Origin: Turbatrix aceti
Taxonomy: Eukaryota; Nematoda; Chromadorea; Rhabditida; Panagrolaimidae
Reading direction: 5' to 3'
NCBI GenBank assembly: GCA_963969345.1
Contig: OZ017766.1
Location: 12,028,001-12,092,000, forward strand
Length of the DNA stretch: 64,000 nucleotides
Both the position numbers and the translations under genes were made by a program. This document shows, one piece after another, positions 1-10,033 of this stretch (its first letter is position 1; every line of letters starts with the position of its first letter). Below the pieces are notes generated by a model that ran no database searches, was not told the DNA's origin, and saw only the letters and a program-made list of their open reading frames with translations.

Positions 1-987
1 AAACAGCTGTCTAAAACATGTTTACAAACTGTCATCGCTTTGTAAGGACATTTCTTACCAATGAACTATTAATGCGATTGTCAGATGATCAAACAATTTG
101 TCGTTATACTTTGTGTCTACTCTGCTTCACAAACTGAGGGATTTGTACGTTTGACGTTCACTGAAATTTTGGGCGCGGATAATCCTTTTCCACCCTCTGA
201 TTTTTTTGATAACGTAGTGACGTCTTTGACCTTATCAGCAAAGATTTGACGCCAACGGAAACGAGGACAGGTCAACAAGGTCGTCAGCCAAATCATCCGA
301 GTCAGGTGCATTATTAGTGATTACTGTAAAAATGGGGGCTAACTGATAACATGCGGGGGTGACGCGGGTGCATTCTGTTTTTCTGTGTCTGTGCAAACAA
401 AAAAAGCGGGTAATCAGTGCTGCTACTGAATTTATCATTTTCCAGATCTGATTAACGCTGTTGACGGCGGCGTGCGCCAGATACTGGGACCCAATGGCAC
501 GGCGACTATTTTCGCCACCTACCCTCATGGCAGCGTGTCCGAACTCGGAGCGGCAGTTGACCAGGTATTGTGCACAGCCGTGCTCTGCATCGCGCTGGTT
601 GTCATCACTGAGCCCAAGAACAAGATTCCCCGATGGGCCCAGCCTCCGCTCATCGGTTGCGTCATTGGATTCATGAGTCTGGGCTTTGCCCTCAACGGAG
701 GCTGTGCCATGAATCCTGCCCGTGACTTGGGGCCCCGCATCTTCAGCCTGCTCGTTGGCTACGGCTGGGAGGTGTTTTCGTTTCGGAACTACACGTGGTT
801 TTGGGTGCCTGTTTTTGGTCCTCTTCTGGGAGCTCTTATGGGCACCTGGGCATACATCGCGATCATAAAACCTAGTTTGGATGACCCTGAACCGACTCTT
901 CCAACTTCCATGAAATCACTTTTGCCTAACGAAAAAGTGTCATCCGTTTCCGAATTTGGTGATTCCGTTACGATGCCTCCGGAATAC
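1..987. repeat. Left arm of inverted aquaporin duplication
   Basis: Bases 1-987 are the reverse complement of 7690-8676 (paired positions sum to 8677). Mirror-image reading frames on both strands translate identically over the whole tract, so the arms look identical or nearly so and have no indel. The arm contains intron sequence and the last aquaporin exon, and it continues beyond the left window edge. The identity ends abruptly at 987, a few codons before the stop, yet the 3' UTRs further on (about 1030-1080 versus 7605-7650) are still recognisably related. This could be a gene-converted old duplication or an assembly artefact. Confidence 0.95.
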
Positions 988-1005
988 ACATTTATTCATA
1001 TATGA
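446..1005 (+). CDS. Aquaglyceroporin, last exon (5' part beyond window)
   Basis: This is the terminal exon of a major intrinsic protein channel that conducts water and small solutes such as glycerol. The acceptor TTTTCCAG ends at 445 and the exon enters in phase 1. The second NPA box is NPARDLGPR; the Asp after NPAR is the hallmark of aquaglyceroporins rather than strict water channels. Hydrophobic helices and the GPLLGALMG segment of the last helix follow. The protein ends EYTFIHI and stop, whereas the inverted copy at 7681 ends EYVL and stop. Exons 1 and 2 must lie left of the window if this copy is intact. The copy cannot be judged functional from this piece alone. Confidence 0.85.
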
Positions 1006-1793
1006 GTTAAAGCTCATAGATTTTATATAGCAAGATACAGGTACGCCTGACAGTGCGTTGTACACATTTTTTTATTTTATAAAGTTAAAACATGTGGCTT
1101 CCAGCCGATGAAAATTAAAACAAATTTGAAAAAAGGTAAAGCAGTATAAATTTTGTATTGCTCTTAAGTAAAGTAACGATGACTATTTGCGTTCAATTCG
1201 TTTGTGAATTTTTGAAAAAATATCAGTTGATGGCTTGCTGCTCTGTGATAAAATCAATTTGATGTAAAATATCGACACAGAAAACGGACGTCAAATATTG
1301 TTTTTTTAGACAATTAGATAAAATACTAAATAACTCAAGTTATGCAGATGGTTAATAAATAATGCATTCGGACAGTTTACAGTTTTCCCAATGGCAGGGT
1401 GTCCGTACTGGAAATTCATAAAAAAATGTCCAAAAAAAATCCAAAATTTCTTGACAAGTAAAAAAACGTACTTTGTGGTTTGTGGTCAAAAAGCGGCACA
1501 GCGATCGATCCGTTCGGGTGATCGGCGCAAAACATCAAGCACACATCCAGGGATTTGCGCGCCTTCTTTTGCAGTTCAACTGAATCCGTCCTCATTCATC
1601 CATTTATGTTTTGCCTGCAATTAGTCAATTTCTGTGCTAATAAAAAGAGTCCGAACTAATCATTTCCGATGAACTTTCCAGATTGCAACAAAATTTAACG
1701 TTTTCAAAAATTTACTTTTTATTTGATGCTTGAACTGGATCGCAAAATGTTTGAAACAAATTATTCAGGTTTTACATTGCTGCAATTATGATA
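1006..1793. other. Intergenic, aquaporin 3' flank
   Basis: AT-rich DNA with no supported gene. Bases about 1030-1080 resemble the reverse complement of about 7605-7650, a diverged 3' UTR shared with the other aquaporin copy. Nothing else is seen. Confidence 0.6.
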
Positions 1794-3624
1794 TCACAGT
1801 TCAAAACGATCAATGAAGGATTCAGGTATGGTGACGCTGACACTATGAAATTGCTTCTTTTCACTTGTTTTTTGTCTGCAATGTTTGTTTTTAAATACTA
1901 AAATATTTAAATAATGGTAAACACCCACTGTGATTCAAATAAGTTGTAAAATCTTTAACTTTTGGTTGATTGCAGTAAACGAGGTATAATTCCGGATTAC
2001 AATAAATTTCATTCATAATGTTATTTTTGTTTTCACACTGAATGTATTTTTCTTCGATTTCCATCAACGAGGTCGGTCCTTTGAGTAACAAAAGATGCAT
2101 CAATAAGGACGGCACGCCTGATTTTAATACAATTAAAGGGATATCCAGAATCTTCTGGTTGATTTGTAATTTTTCAAACTTGTCTATGTAGACAAATCCG
2201 TATTTTGTGATGTCTTCGTACGAAGATAAGAGTTTCGACATGCCAGAAAAATATGGAGTAGTTTTCATTACTTGCTAAAAACAAAGTTAAATAAAAATCT
2301 TAAAAAACTAACGCTGAGTACATACCTCAACGATAACACGGTAGTTTTCTCGGACAACATGAATGTTTTTCAGTGTAAGTTTGTTAAATAGAGCATTGAT
2401 AAATTGAAAAAATAAAATGAGCTGCTTAAAATGAATGGGAAACTGATATTGTAAGCGAGCAATTTCACGTTGTTGGCTTACGGATAATCTGAGTAAAAAA
2501 TTATTAATTATTCTGTTCAAAAATAATCAACCAACCCATATTGTTTTTTGCCCGCATTTTTTACTATGTTAAAATGTTGTTGAAATGAGATTTTAAAGTT
2601 CGTACACATGGTTCCGTCTGAATTAAATGCATATCGCTTGTTTTCATTATCGGCATCTTCGGTAGTTGTTATATCACAATTGGTAACAAAATTAGACAAT
2701 GTGGTGCCGGCTTGAATGATTTCGTAAACTGTTCTTTTTTTCAAAAGTTCTTTTTGCCCGGGAGGCATCATAGTTTTGAGAGTTGCATGTTTAACACCGT
2801 TTTCTGCACTTTTTGTTGATATAATTTTTGTAGTTGGCGTCATAAAGTATGCCGTCGAATCTTTTGCTTTAAGACTTACTGTATGATGTACCGTAAACGC
2901 GTGGCAGTTTGCTGATAAATTAAAATCGGAGCTAACGCAAGACTTCGCGGTTAGAGGCGGAGGAAGAGATACTTCATTTTTTATAGGTTTAACATTTTGA
3001 ACTTTTTTTGAGATATCTGGAACGATATTAGATATCTGCAAATAATCTATGTAATATTGCAATTTCAGAAAAAAATTTTACATTATTAGGGATTTCCACT
3101 GAATATTCAGTATTTGTTGACTGATCGCACATTGCACTCAAAAAATCGTGAGTATCCGTATCTTTGTCAACACAAAGCCCGTTCATCATTGGCTGATAAA
3201 AATACTTATTTGGAAAACTTTTGATTTTCATTTTAAATTTATGCTGCACATCTTCGTATGGATTTTCAGCGGATACGGCCATATTATAACACGTACTAAC
3301 AAATGTTTTAATGTCTATTGATAAGCAATAACATGCATCCTGAAACCGCATACATATTGTCGTGTATCGCTGTGATAACAACTTACAGCAATGGTCAATC
3401 CTAAGTTATCGACAAATATTTTTTCTATCGTCTGTGTATCTTGTATTTGGTTCATGTTTTGGAACATTGCGTCTTCCAGAACGGCAGCAATCTGAAATTA
3501 AACATATAAATCAAGTTGTAAAAATGTGTGTTACAATGTTAAATCTGAGATGCAAGGGAATGTCTTGAAGAAAGGATACTGATCTTTTGCATCGCATAAA
3601 GCGTCCCAGCATGTTGCAAACCAT
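1794..3624 (-). CDS. CDT1-like DNA replication licensing factor
   Basis: Seven exons splice in consistent phase: 3624-3535, 3491-3387, 3339-3082, 3035-2536, 2488-2326, 2274-1925 and 1875-1794. All six introns are 42-51 nt. The product is about 515 aa. Residues about 1-317 look disordered or of unknown fold. Residues about 318-400 resemble the geminin-binding winged-helix domain of CDT1: a FPxHFKQL.LFF segment, then a RENYRVIVEQVM helix, then a Y.FVYID strand, in the order seen in metazoan CDT1. CDT1 loads the MCM2-7 helicase at origins in G1. The match is from memory of the family, not from a search. A last exon ending FIDRFEL follows a 49-nt intron; without that splice the frame would stop at 1891. 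Exon structure is much surer than identity. Confidence 0.55.
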
Positions 3625-3757
3625 ACAAGATTCAAGATTCTGTTTGAAGCGCTAAAATTAGCTTTTGAAAATCAGCTAACAAAACACGTACTGATGTATA
3701 TCGTTATAAAAAACGTTGGAACAACTGAAAAATAAAAAGGTTATCAGGGGTATACAC

Positions 3758-4153
3758 CAGTGTTCCGCTGACTCCGACTCAGAGTCGACTCTTTGACTCT
3801 GACTCTGACTCTGAGAGTCGAGAGTCAGAGTCAGAGTCGAGAGTCGATTTTTACAAAATGACCTTTTGACTCTTTGGAGTCGACTCTTTGATGAATATTT
3901 TTTGAAAAAAATACACTTTTATAGTCATTTTTGGTGCCAAATTTTTGATTTTGTACAATAAAAACTCGTTAAAGATGAAAGCACGCAGTTTTAGGCGTTT
4001 ATTGATGCATTTTCTGTGAACCGATTTTAACTCGGAGTCAAAGAGTCGATTCTGGGAGTCGGAGTCGAAAGAGTCGACTCTTTCGACTCTCGACTCTCGA
4101 CTCTGAGTCAGAGTCGAGAGTCGAGAGTCGATTTTGGCCGGAGCGGAACACTG
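3758..4153. mobile_element. hAT-type MITE, GACTCT-rich (396 bp)
   Basis: The element begins CAGTGTTCCGCT and ends AGCGGAACACTG, a terminal inverted repeat of at least 12 bp. It is flanked on both sides by the 8-bp direct repeat GTATACAC (3750-3757 and 4154-4161). An 8-bp target duplication fitting nTnnnnAn is typical of hAT transposons. Both subterminal regions (about 3770-3850 and 4030-4130) are filled with GACTCT/AGAGTC words that can form hairpins. I see no transposase, so it is non-autonomous. Confidence 0.9.
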
Positions 4154-4429
4154 GTATACACATACATGCACATAGCGATATCGATTCAACGTTTATGTTT
4201 GACACCAAAGTATATTTTTCAAAATGTAAAGTTTTATTTTTTGCAACTTTTGATTAACAATGCTGTAATTGTATTTTTGTATCAGTGTTATTACATAAAA
4301 CAATTGTAGATTCAAAAACATCATTTATTTAATAACATAAATATTATTATTATATATTTTATTAGAAAAAAAGTTTTAACTTTAAAAATAAGACTACGTG
4401 GAAAAGGAGTAACATGCCGCGCAGGTTTT

Positions 4430-4457
4430 CCCAGCACAAAAAAACAAGTCACCATTA
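4430..4457. repeat. Short direct repeat, partner at 5226-5254
   Basis: About 28 bp beginning CCCAGCACAAAAAA and ending in TTAT recurs with two single-base length differences at 5226-5254. The second copy lies inside the 3' end of the coding region of the Ser/Arg-rich gene, and the first lies upstream of its TATA box. Confidence 0.7.
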
Positions 4458-4596
4458 TATGGGATACCCAAATGTCACCAATAGCTTACAATCCCTTGTA
4501 CGCTGCCCGCACAGAGTTTAACGTTATGCACCTCTCGGGTGCCGCAACGTGCGTTCTTCGCATGTTGCATGTTGCTGTCGAAGAATTCGCGACAGG

Positions 4597-4604
4597 TATA
4601 TAAA
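4597..4604 (+). promoter_or_regulatory. TATA box
   Basis: TATATAAA sits about 105 bp before the first ATG (4711) of the Ser/Arg-rich gene. It is followed about 25-30 bp later by CAGTTACTCA, a plausible start site. Spacing and sequence fit a core promoter, but nothing confirms use. Confidence 0.5.
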
Positions 4605-4710
4605 GGGTGCCCAGTCCTCAGTTACTCATTCATTCCTTTTTGTGGCTGCACGAACGCACGCACAACCAAAGTGGACAAGACCACGCAGAAAGTCAATCGA
4701 TCGTCATCAA

Positions 4711-5265
4711 ATGGAATACTCATCAGACAGCGACTCAGAGTCCAACAGGTAAGATCGGATACGGAGTCCGAAGCCTGATTACAGATCGGATAGCAGCGGG
4801 AGCTCCAGATCGAGGTCAGACGGCGAGAATCGCTCCCGAGTCCGCAAAACGGCCGGCAGCCGAGACAGAGCCTCTCGCAGCCGTACCCCGGCTAGCGACA
4901 GGTCTGACGAATCCGACGCTTCCATTCCGGAACCGTCGCGAAAGAAGAAGAAGCCGAGCATGCCGACGATTGGATCTCCACCGGGGGATAGGGTATCATC
5001 CCCAGAGGTACAGGTACAGCTACCACCCCCACCGCCAGATATCTCGGAGACGAAGAAGACAACCAAAGTCAAACTCACCAGGCAGGATCTGGACATCTTT
5101 CGAGGCCTAGCCAAGGGCACGCCCATGCCGTCGGCAGAAAGAGAACTGTACCTCGCACAATACCCGATGGTGAACGACATCAGCGCTGAGATTCCACGAA
5201 TCCAGAGGCAACTGGTCAGCCACATCCCAGCACAAAAAACAAGTCACCAATTATCGGAAGACTAA
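4711..5265 (+). CDS. Small Ser/Asp/Arg-rich protein, unknown
   Basis: The first ATG after the TATA box opens a frame starting MEYSSDSDSESN. An in-frame TAA follows unless the 36-nt segment 4749-4784 (GTAAGAT...TTACAG) is removed as an intron. Joining 4711-4748 to 4785-5265 gives about 172 aa with a continuous SR/SD-rich character. The order is an N-terminal Ser/Arg/Asp region (1 to about 60), a basic KKKK patch, a proline run, and a non-repetitive C-terminal part with the motif LTRQDLDIFRGLAKG. The N-terminal half looks like SR-type RNA-binding proteins or gag-like basic tails; the C-terminal part is not recognised. The intron would be shorter than any other in the window, so a broken gene is the alternative. 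Confidence 0.5.
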
Positions 5266-5764
5266 GCTCAGCGTCACTTTTGCACGATTTCTGCATATGT
5301 TCCATTGTTATCAGGATGTAGATAAAATACATTAGTTGTTTATTTTTTATAATTTTGTTGTACCTAGATTTTGTAAGAGAAAGCATTTGTTTTTTGTAAC
5401 CACTTACTGTATATAAAAGTGGAATATATATTGAGCACTTGGAGATCCAAACATTCTCCATCAGGTGTGCTATTAAATTTGAATTTCACATTTCTTTTCC
5501 TTTTTTGACCAAAAAAAACGACACCGTTATTGAAAAACCGATTTGAAATGCCTTGATAGCATTTATCCTCCTTTTCTTACGGGGATAAGTCTCACAACCG
5601 GTTGGCTGGGAACGCATCTGTCGGTCACACTGGAGGATAAATTTAATTTTCTTTGTTAAAAAATGGATGTTTTTCTGTCTATCAGAACACATTACGATCA
5701 GCTTTGCGTGACACATTTAATGATACGATGATACGTAACGTCAAAAAATTCAAATGAAATCAAT
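5266..5764. other. Intergenic between convergent genes
   Basis: AT-rich 3' flank shared by the Ser/Arg-rich gene and the collagen gene, which converge here. No gene or clear element is seen. Confidence 0.5.
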
Positions 5765-6756
5765 TTACGATCTGACAAAAACTGTAGACCTCGGAGGACA
5801 CGGGCAGTAGGCAGCGTCTGCTCCGGGGATGCCGACGCCTCCGGGAAGTCCAGGACGCCCATCGGAGCCGGGACTACCGGGATGACCTGCCGGACCGGGG
5901 GCTCCCTGACGTCCTGGAGCTCCAGGGTACCCATTTTGTCCTTTGGATCCGGGGTTACCGCGGAGGCCAGGGCGACCTTTTGGACCCTTGAGGCCTGGGC
6001 GACCGATGCCTCGAACACCGTTGTCACCTAGTTGTCCTCGTATTCCGTCGCGTCCAGGGATGCCGCGTTGTCCACTATTTCCCGGAGGTCCAACAGGGCC
6101 AGAGATGCCGTTTCGACCACGATTTCCATGAGGGCCTGGACGACCGGGGGGTCCACGAGGGCCTTCATGTCCTAAAAATCATGTTTCGGATTATTAAAAT
6201 TTTTTAAAGAAATAAAAAAGTTACCATCTCTGCCCTTGAGTCCAGGAGGTCCAGCTGGGCACTTGATGCATGCTCTGTCGGCTTGGGGGCAAACAATGGG
6301 GGCATAAGTGCTGTAGTTATCGCGACCTCTCTCTCCGGGTTGTCCTGGATGGCCTTTAGGACCAGGCAAACCGGGGGGTCCAGCAGGCCCAGGAGGACAT
6401 CGAGGCTTGACGGGCTCGCATTGACACCACGAAGGCAGGTCATGGAAATTCTGACGCTTCGGACGGAAGATTGAGGCAAAAGGGTTTTCTCGAGGTTTCG
6501 AGGGTGGCGTGAAGGCTAGCTGAATATCCATGAGCTCGGTCCATGCAGCATCAGTCTCAAGGCGAAAGACCTGAACGCTGTCCGAAACTTCCTCGTTGAT
6601 TTTATTGATGACTTGGTAGAGAGATGGTACAACGATGAGGCATGCTAGCACCGCAACGGTAGAGCACAGAGCGGCAAATCCGACGATTACCTTCATCCTC
6701 ACTGGATTTTTTTCTGAAAACTGCCTACCTTTTATTGCCGATATTGGACTGCTCAA
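5765..6756 (-). CDS. Nematode cuticle collagen
   Basis: Two exons (6756-6225 and 6171-5765) encode 312 aa, the usual size of a nematode cuticle collagen. A short cytoplasmic N-terminus and a membrane or signal segment (about residues 22-47) form the nematode cuticle collagen N-terminal domain. Next comes the furin-like site RPKRQ (homology box A, near residue 102), where the N-propeptide is removed. Gly-X-Y blocks follow, broken by cysteine clusters ([19 protein letters not shown]), and the protein ends in CPCPP. The cysteines form inter-chain disulfides in trimers. The gene builds the extracellular cuticle and is the best single indicator that the window is from a nematode. The 53-nt intron falls between Gly-X-Y triplets. 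Confidence 0.96.
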
Positions 6757-7680
6757 AGAAAAGGCGGAGCCAGGTTTTACGACATTTCAAGTTTCTCCTT
6801 ATGCGCCTTTTTTGCTTCCACTTGACTCGGTTTGTCTTACGTTTATCCCTCCATGCTTTTAGGAAAAAAGGATGCGGCGTCCCCGTTTATCCGTTTACTT
6901 CCTTCCAAATGACAGCAGAAAAAAAAATTATTTCTGGCGCCATGCAGTCATGTATATATGCAACGGAATTTAACCAACGGTCATTTGGTCATTTTTTCTC
7001 CAAAAGAGGGATATATCTATATATGTAAGTGAATGGATTCACAGCTACAAATACGGATATCTACCTGTTTTCTAATTCAATTGGCGACATAAATTTGTTC
7101 CTTCACGCAAAGTAATATTATTTTTTGTCATTGCAAAATTCAATTCATTTATTTATAACACAAAAATCTGAAAAGTCAGCTGGAGCATATGTAAAATAAA
7201 ATTTGGGCCACAGGCTGTTTGGATAAAGATAAAATTATCGACCCTCGTATTAGCAGAATTTTTTATAATACAAAAATATTTCCAACGGTGGTTAACGTCA
7301 AAGAAGGGAGACCACCTGATGAGATGGATGATTTGTCGTCTCATCCACTATGACGTTGAAAGACAGGATGAAGATCGAATTTGCGTTAGTTTTTTTAACG
7401 TATCTACAAAATTGAAAACCAAAAAGCTTGGCGAATTAAAAATATTTATAAAAATGATATTTACTTTGTGAAGCGTTCATGATCATTGCTGTCCTAATCG
7501 GTATTCAAGTGTTATCGTTGATTGATTATGGATTTAATTTAATTCCATTTCTTCTAGAAAAAGCTACATGTTTGCAATATTCAGGTAAAAAATTCAATTT
7601 ATTGTAAAATATAAAAAAAGTGTACAACGCGCGGCAAGGCGTACCAGTATAATGCAAAGAATTCACAAGTTTGTCTCTTG
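6757..7680. other. Intergenic, collagen promoter side and aquaporin 3' flank
   Basis: No gene supported. Bases 6950-7030 hold TATATAT-type sequence upstream of the collagen. Bases about 7605-7660 are the diverged counterpart of the left aquaporin 3' UTR. Confidence 0.5.
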
Positions 7681-9432
7681 TCACAAAACGTATTCCGGAG
7701 GCATCGTAACGGAATCACCAAATTCGGAAACGGATGACACTTTTTCGTTAGGCAAAAGTGATTTCATGGAAGTCGGAAGAGTCGGTTCAGGGTCATCCAA
7801 ACTAGGTTTTATGATTGCGATGTATGCCCAGGTGCCCATAAGAGCTCCCAGAAGAGGACCAAAAACAGGCACCCAAAACCACGTGTAGTTCCGAAAAGAA
7901 AACACCTCCCAGCCGTAGCCAACGAGCAGGCTGAAGATGCGGGGCCCCAAGTCACGGGCAGGATTCATGGCACAGCCTCCGTTGAGGGCAAAGCCCAGAC
8001 TCATGAATCCAATGACGCAACCGATGAGCGGAGGCTGGGCCCATCGGGGAATCTTGTTCTTGGGCTCAGTGATGACAACCAGCGCGATGCAGAGCACGGC
8101 TGTGCACAATACCTGGTCAACTGCCGCTCCGAGTTCGGACACGCTGCCATGAGGGTAGGTGGCGAAAATAGTCGCCGTGCCATTGGGTCCCAGTATCTGG
8201 CGCACGCCGCCGTCAACAGCGTTAATCAGATCTGGAAAATGATAAATTCAGTAGCAGCACTGATTACCCGCTTTTTTTGTTTGCACAGACACAGAAAAAC
8301 AGAATGCACCCGCGTCACCCCCGCATGTTATCAGTTAGCCCCCATTTTTACAGTAATCACTAATAATGCACCTGACTCGGATGATTTGGCTGACGACCTT
8401 GTTGACCTGTCCTCGTTTCCGTTGGCGTCAAATCTTTGCTGATAAGGTCAAAGACGTCACTACGTTATCAAAAAAATCAGAGGGTGGAAAAGGATTATCC
8501 GCGCCCAAAATTTCAGTGAACGTCAAACGTACAAATCCCTCAGTTTGTGAAGCAGAGTAGACACAAAGTATAACGACAAATTGTTTGATCATCTGACAAT
8601 CGCATTAATAGTTCATTGGTAAGAAATGTCCTTACAAAGCGATGACAGTTTGTAAACATGTTTTAGACAGCTGTTTTGTTTGTTCACAATAATACCGAAC
8701 TTTTTTGTTATCGTAGGATAAATACACGTTTTGCAAATTGTTTGCAAAAGTCGCAAAATTACGGAAATTGGAATTTTGATTTTTAATTAGTTTGTAAATA
8801 GCTCGTGAACAAACAAGCCGTTTATCAAGATGTACGTGTTTACAATTCTCCTGTTTTTTGCGCATTTTAAAAATTTCTCTTATCGACTGACCCAAATGCT
8901 CCCATTCATTCAATTTTTGTCTTTAGATAGCGACTTACCGTAATACTGAGCAAAGACGAGTGCTGACGCAACAAAAGCTCCCGTGGTCTGTGCCAGGGAG
9001 TAGAACACAAAGTGCGTGAAGGATATCTGTCCCAGTGTGTAGGCGGTGAGCGACACAGCAGGGTTGACGTGTGCTCCGGAAATGTTGTAGGCCATCATGA
9101 TGGCGAACGTGGATGCCAGACCCCAGCCAATCGCGTTTCCAGTGCTGTTGAGTTCCTTTGAAAGCACGAAGGTTGCAGACACGTTGAACCCGCAGTACTA
9201 AAAGCGAGGTGCAATAGAACCTTTTGTGATCCCATTGATCCGGTGGACTTACCAGCATGAACCCGGTCGCGAACATTTCTGCGATGACGCATCGAACCAG
9301 CTTCGATTGCGGCCTCAGCCGGCGTGCAACGACGTCTGCGCGCGATGCACCGCATTCGATGCTGGATTCTGACATGGTCGACGACGTGGTGATGGTCGAG
9401 GTGCACCGGCCGCTCTGTTCTTCCAAAGACAT
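7681..9432 (-). CDS. Aquaglyceroporin (complete copy)
   Basis: Three exons (9432-9253, 9197-8939 and 8231-7681) encode about 329 aa, a membrane channel of the major intrinsic protein family with six helices and two half-helices. The first NPA box is HVNPAVSLTAY and the second is NPARDLGPR with the aquaglyceroporin Asp. Glycerol and water passage is expected from the family. A longer in-frame start exists at 9495; I prefer the ATG at 9432 because the MIP core begins soon after. The 707-nt second intron and the last exon lie in the duplicated arm. The C-terminus (EYVL) differs from the other copy because the identity tract stops just before it. Confidence 0.92.
7690..8676. repeat. Right arm of inverted aquaporin duplication
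   Basis: Reverse complement of 1-987. It covers most of the last exon and much of intron 2 of the complete aquaporin. The homology presumably continues through exons 1 and 2 toward 9.5 kb, but the partner would lie outside the window. Confidence 0.95.
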
Positions 9433-10033
9433 GAAAAGTGTTAAACTGCAGTTAAACTGATCGACTCTCACTAACAATCGGGCCTTTTTAGGCACCTCGG
9501 AGTTTACCTATAGGCCGGTGCTAGATTGCAAAGCAACGCCCTCAGGTACCCACTGCTATCTTCGTTGTACTGTAGCACTCGCACGGGAAGCACAGGCAAG
9601 ATACGACGTGGCGTCTGTTTTTTTACCCGGGCGCTTATCGCTATTTTCCATTGTTTGCAAAGAACAAAAACAAACATCCTGAGGTGTAAAAAAACATGAA
9701 AGAAGTAGAAAAAATAGTTGAAACAATATTTCATACAACATTTTTTTGCTGTTCTGCTCCCTTATTTGTTGCCTTGTTTGTATCTTGCATGGATAAATAA
9801 TATAAAATGTGTAATGGTTTTTTGGGAACACAAGGAATTATTTTTGACCAAAGATTCAAACAAAGGAACATAAATATAAAATATCGCAAATATAACGCCC
9901 CTTCATGGTAGTTACGCCCGTTTAGATGATATTTTGTAAATTGGAATACTCCAGAAAGGTAATAACATTTATCTAAAAAAATAAAAAGTTATATTTTGAC
10001 TTGATAAAAAAGCAGACGGGACGGTTTTCAAAG
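9433..10033. other. Intergenic, aquaporin 5' flank
   Basis: Upstream region of the aquaporin and 3' flank of the decarboxylase. No separate gene or element is seen. Confidence 0.5.

Noticed and set aside
3851..4189. 112-aa frame over the first MITE
   Set aside because: Generated by the GACTCT repeats and AT-rich core; a hATC match was considered but not convincing here.
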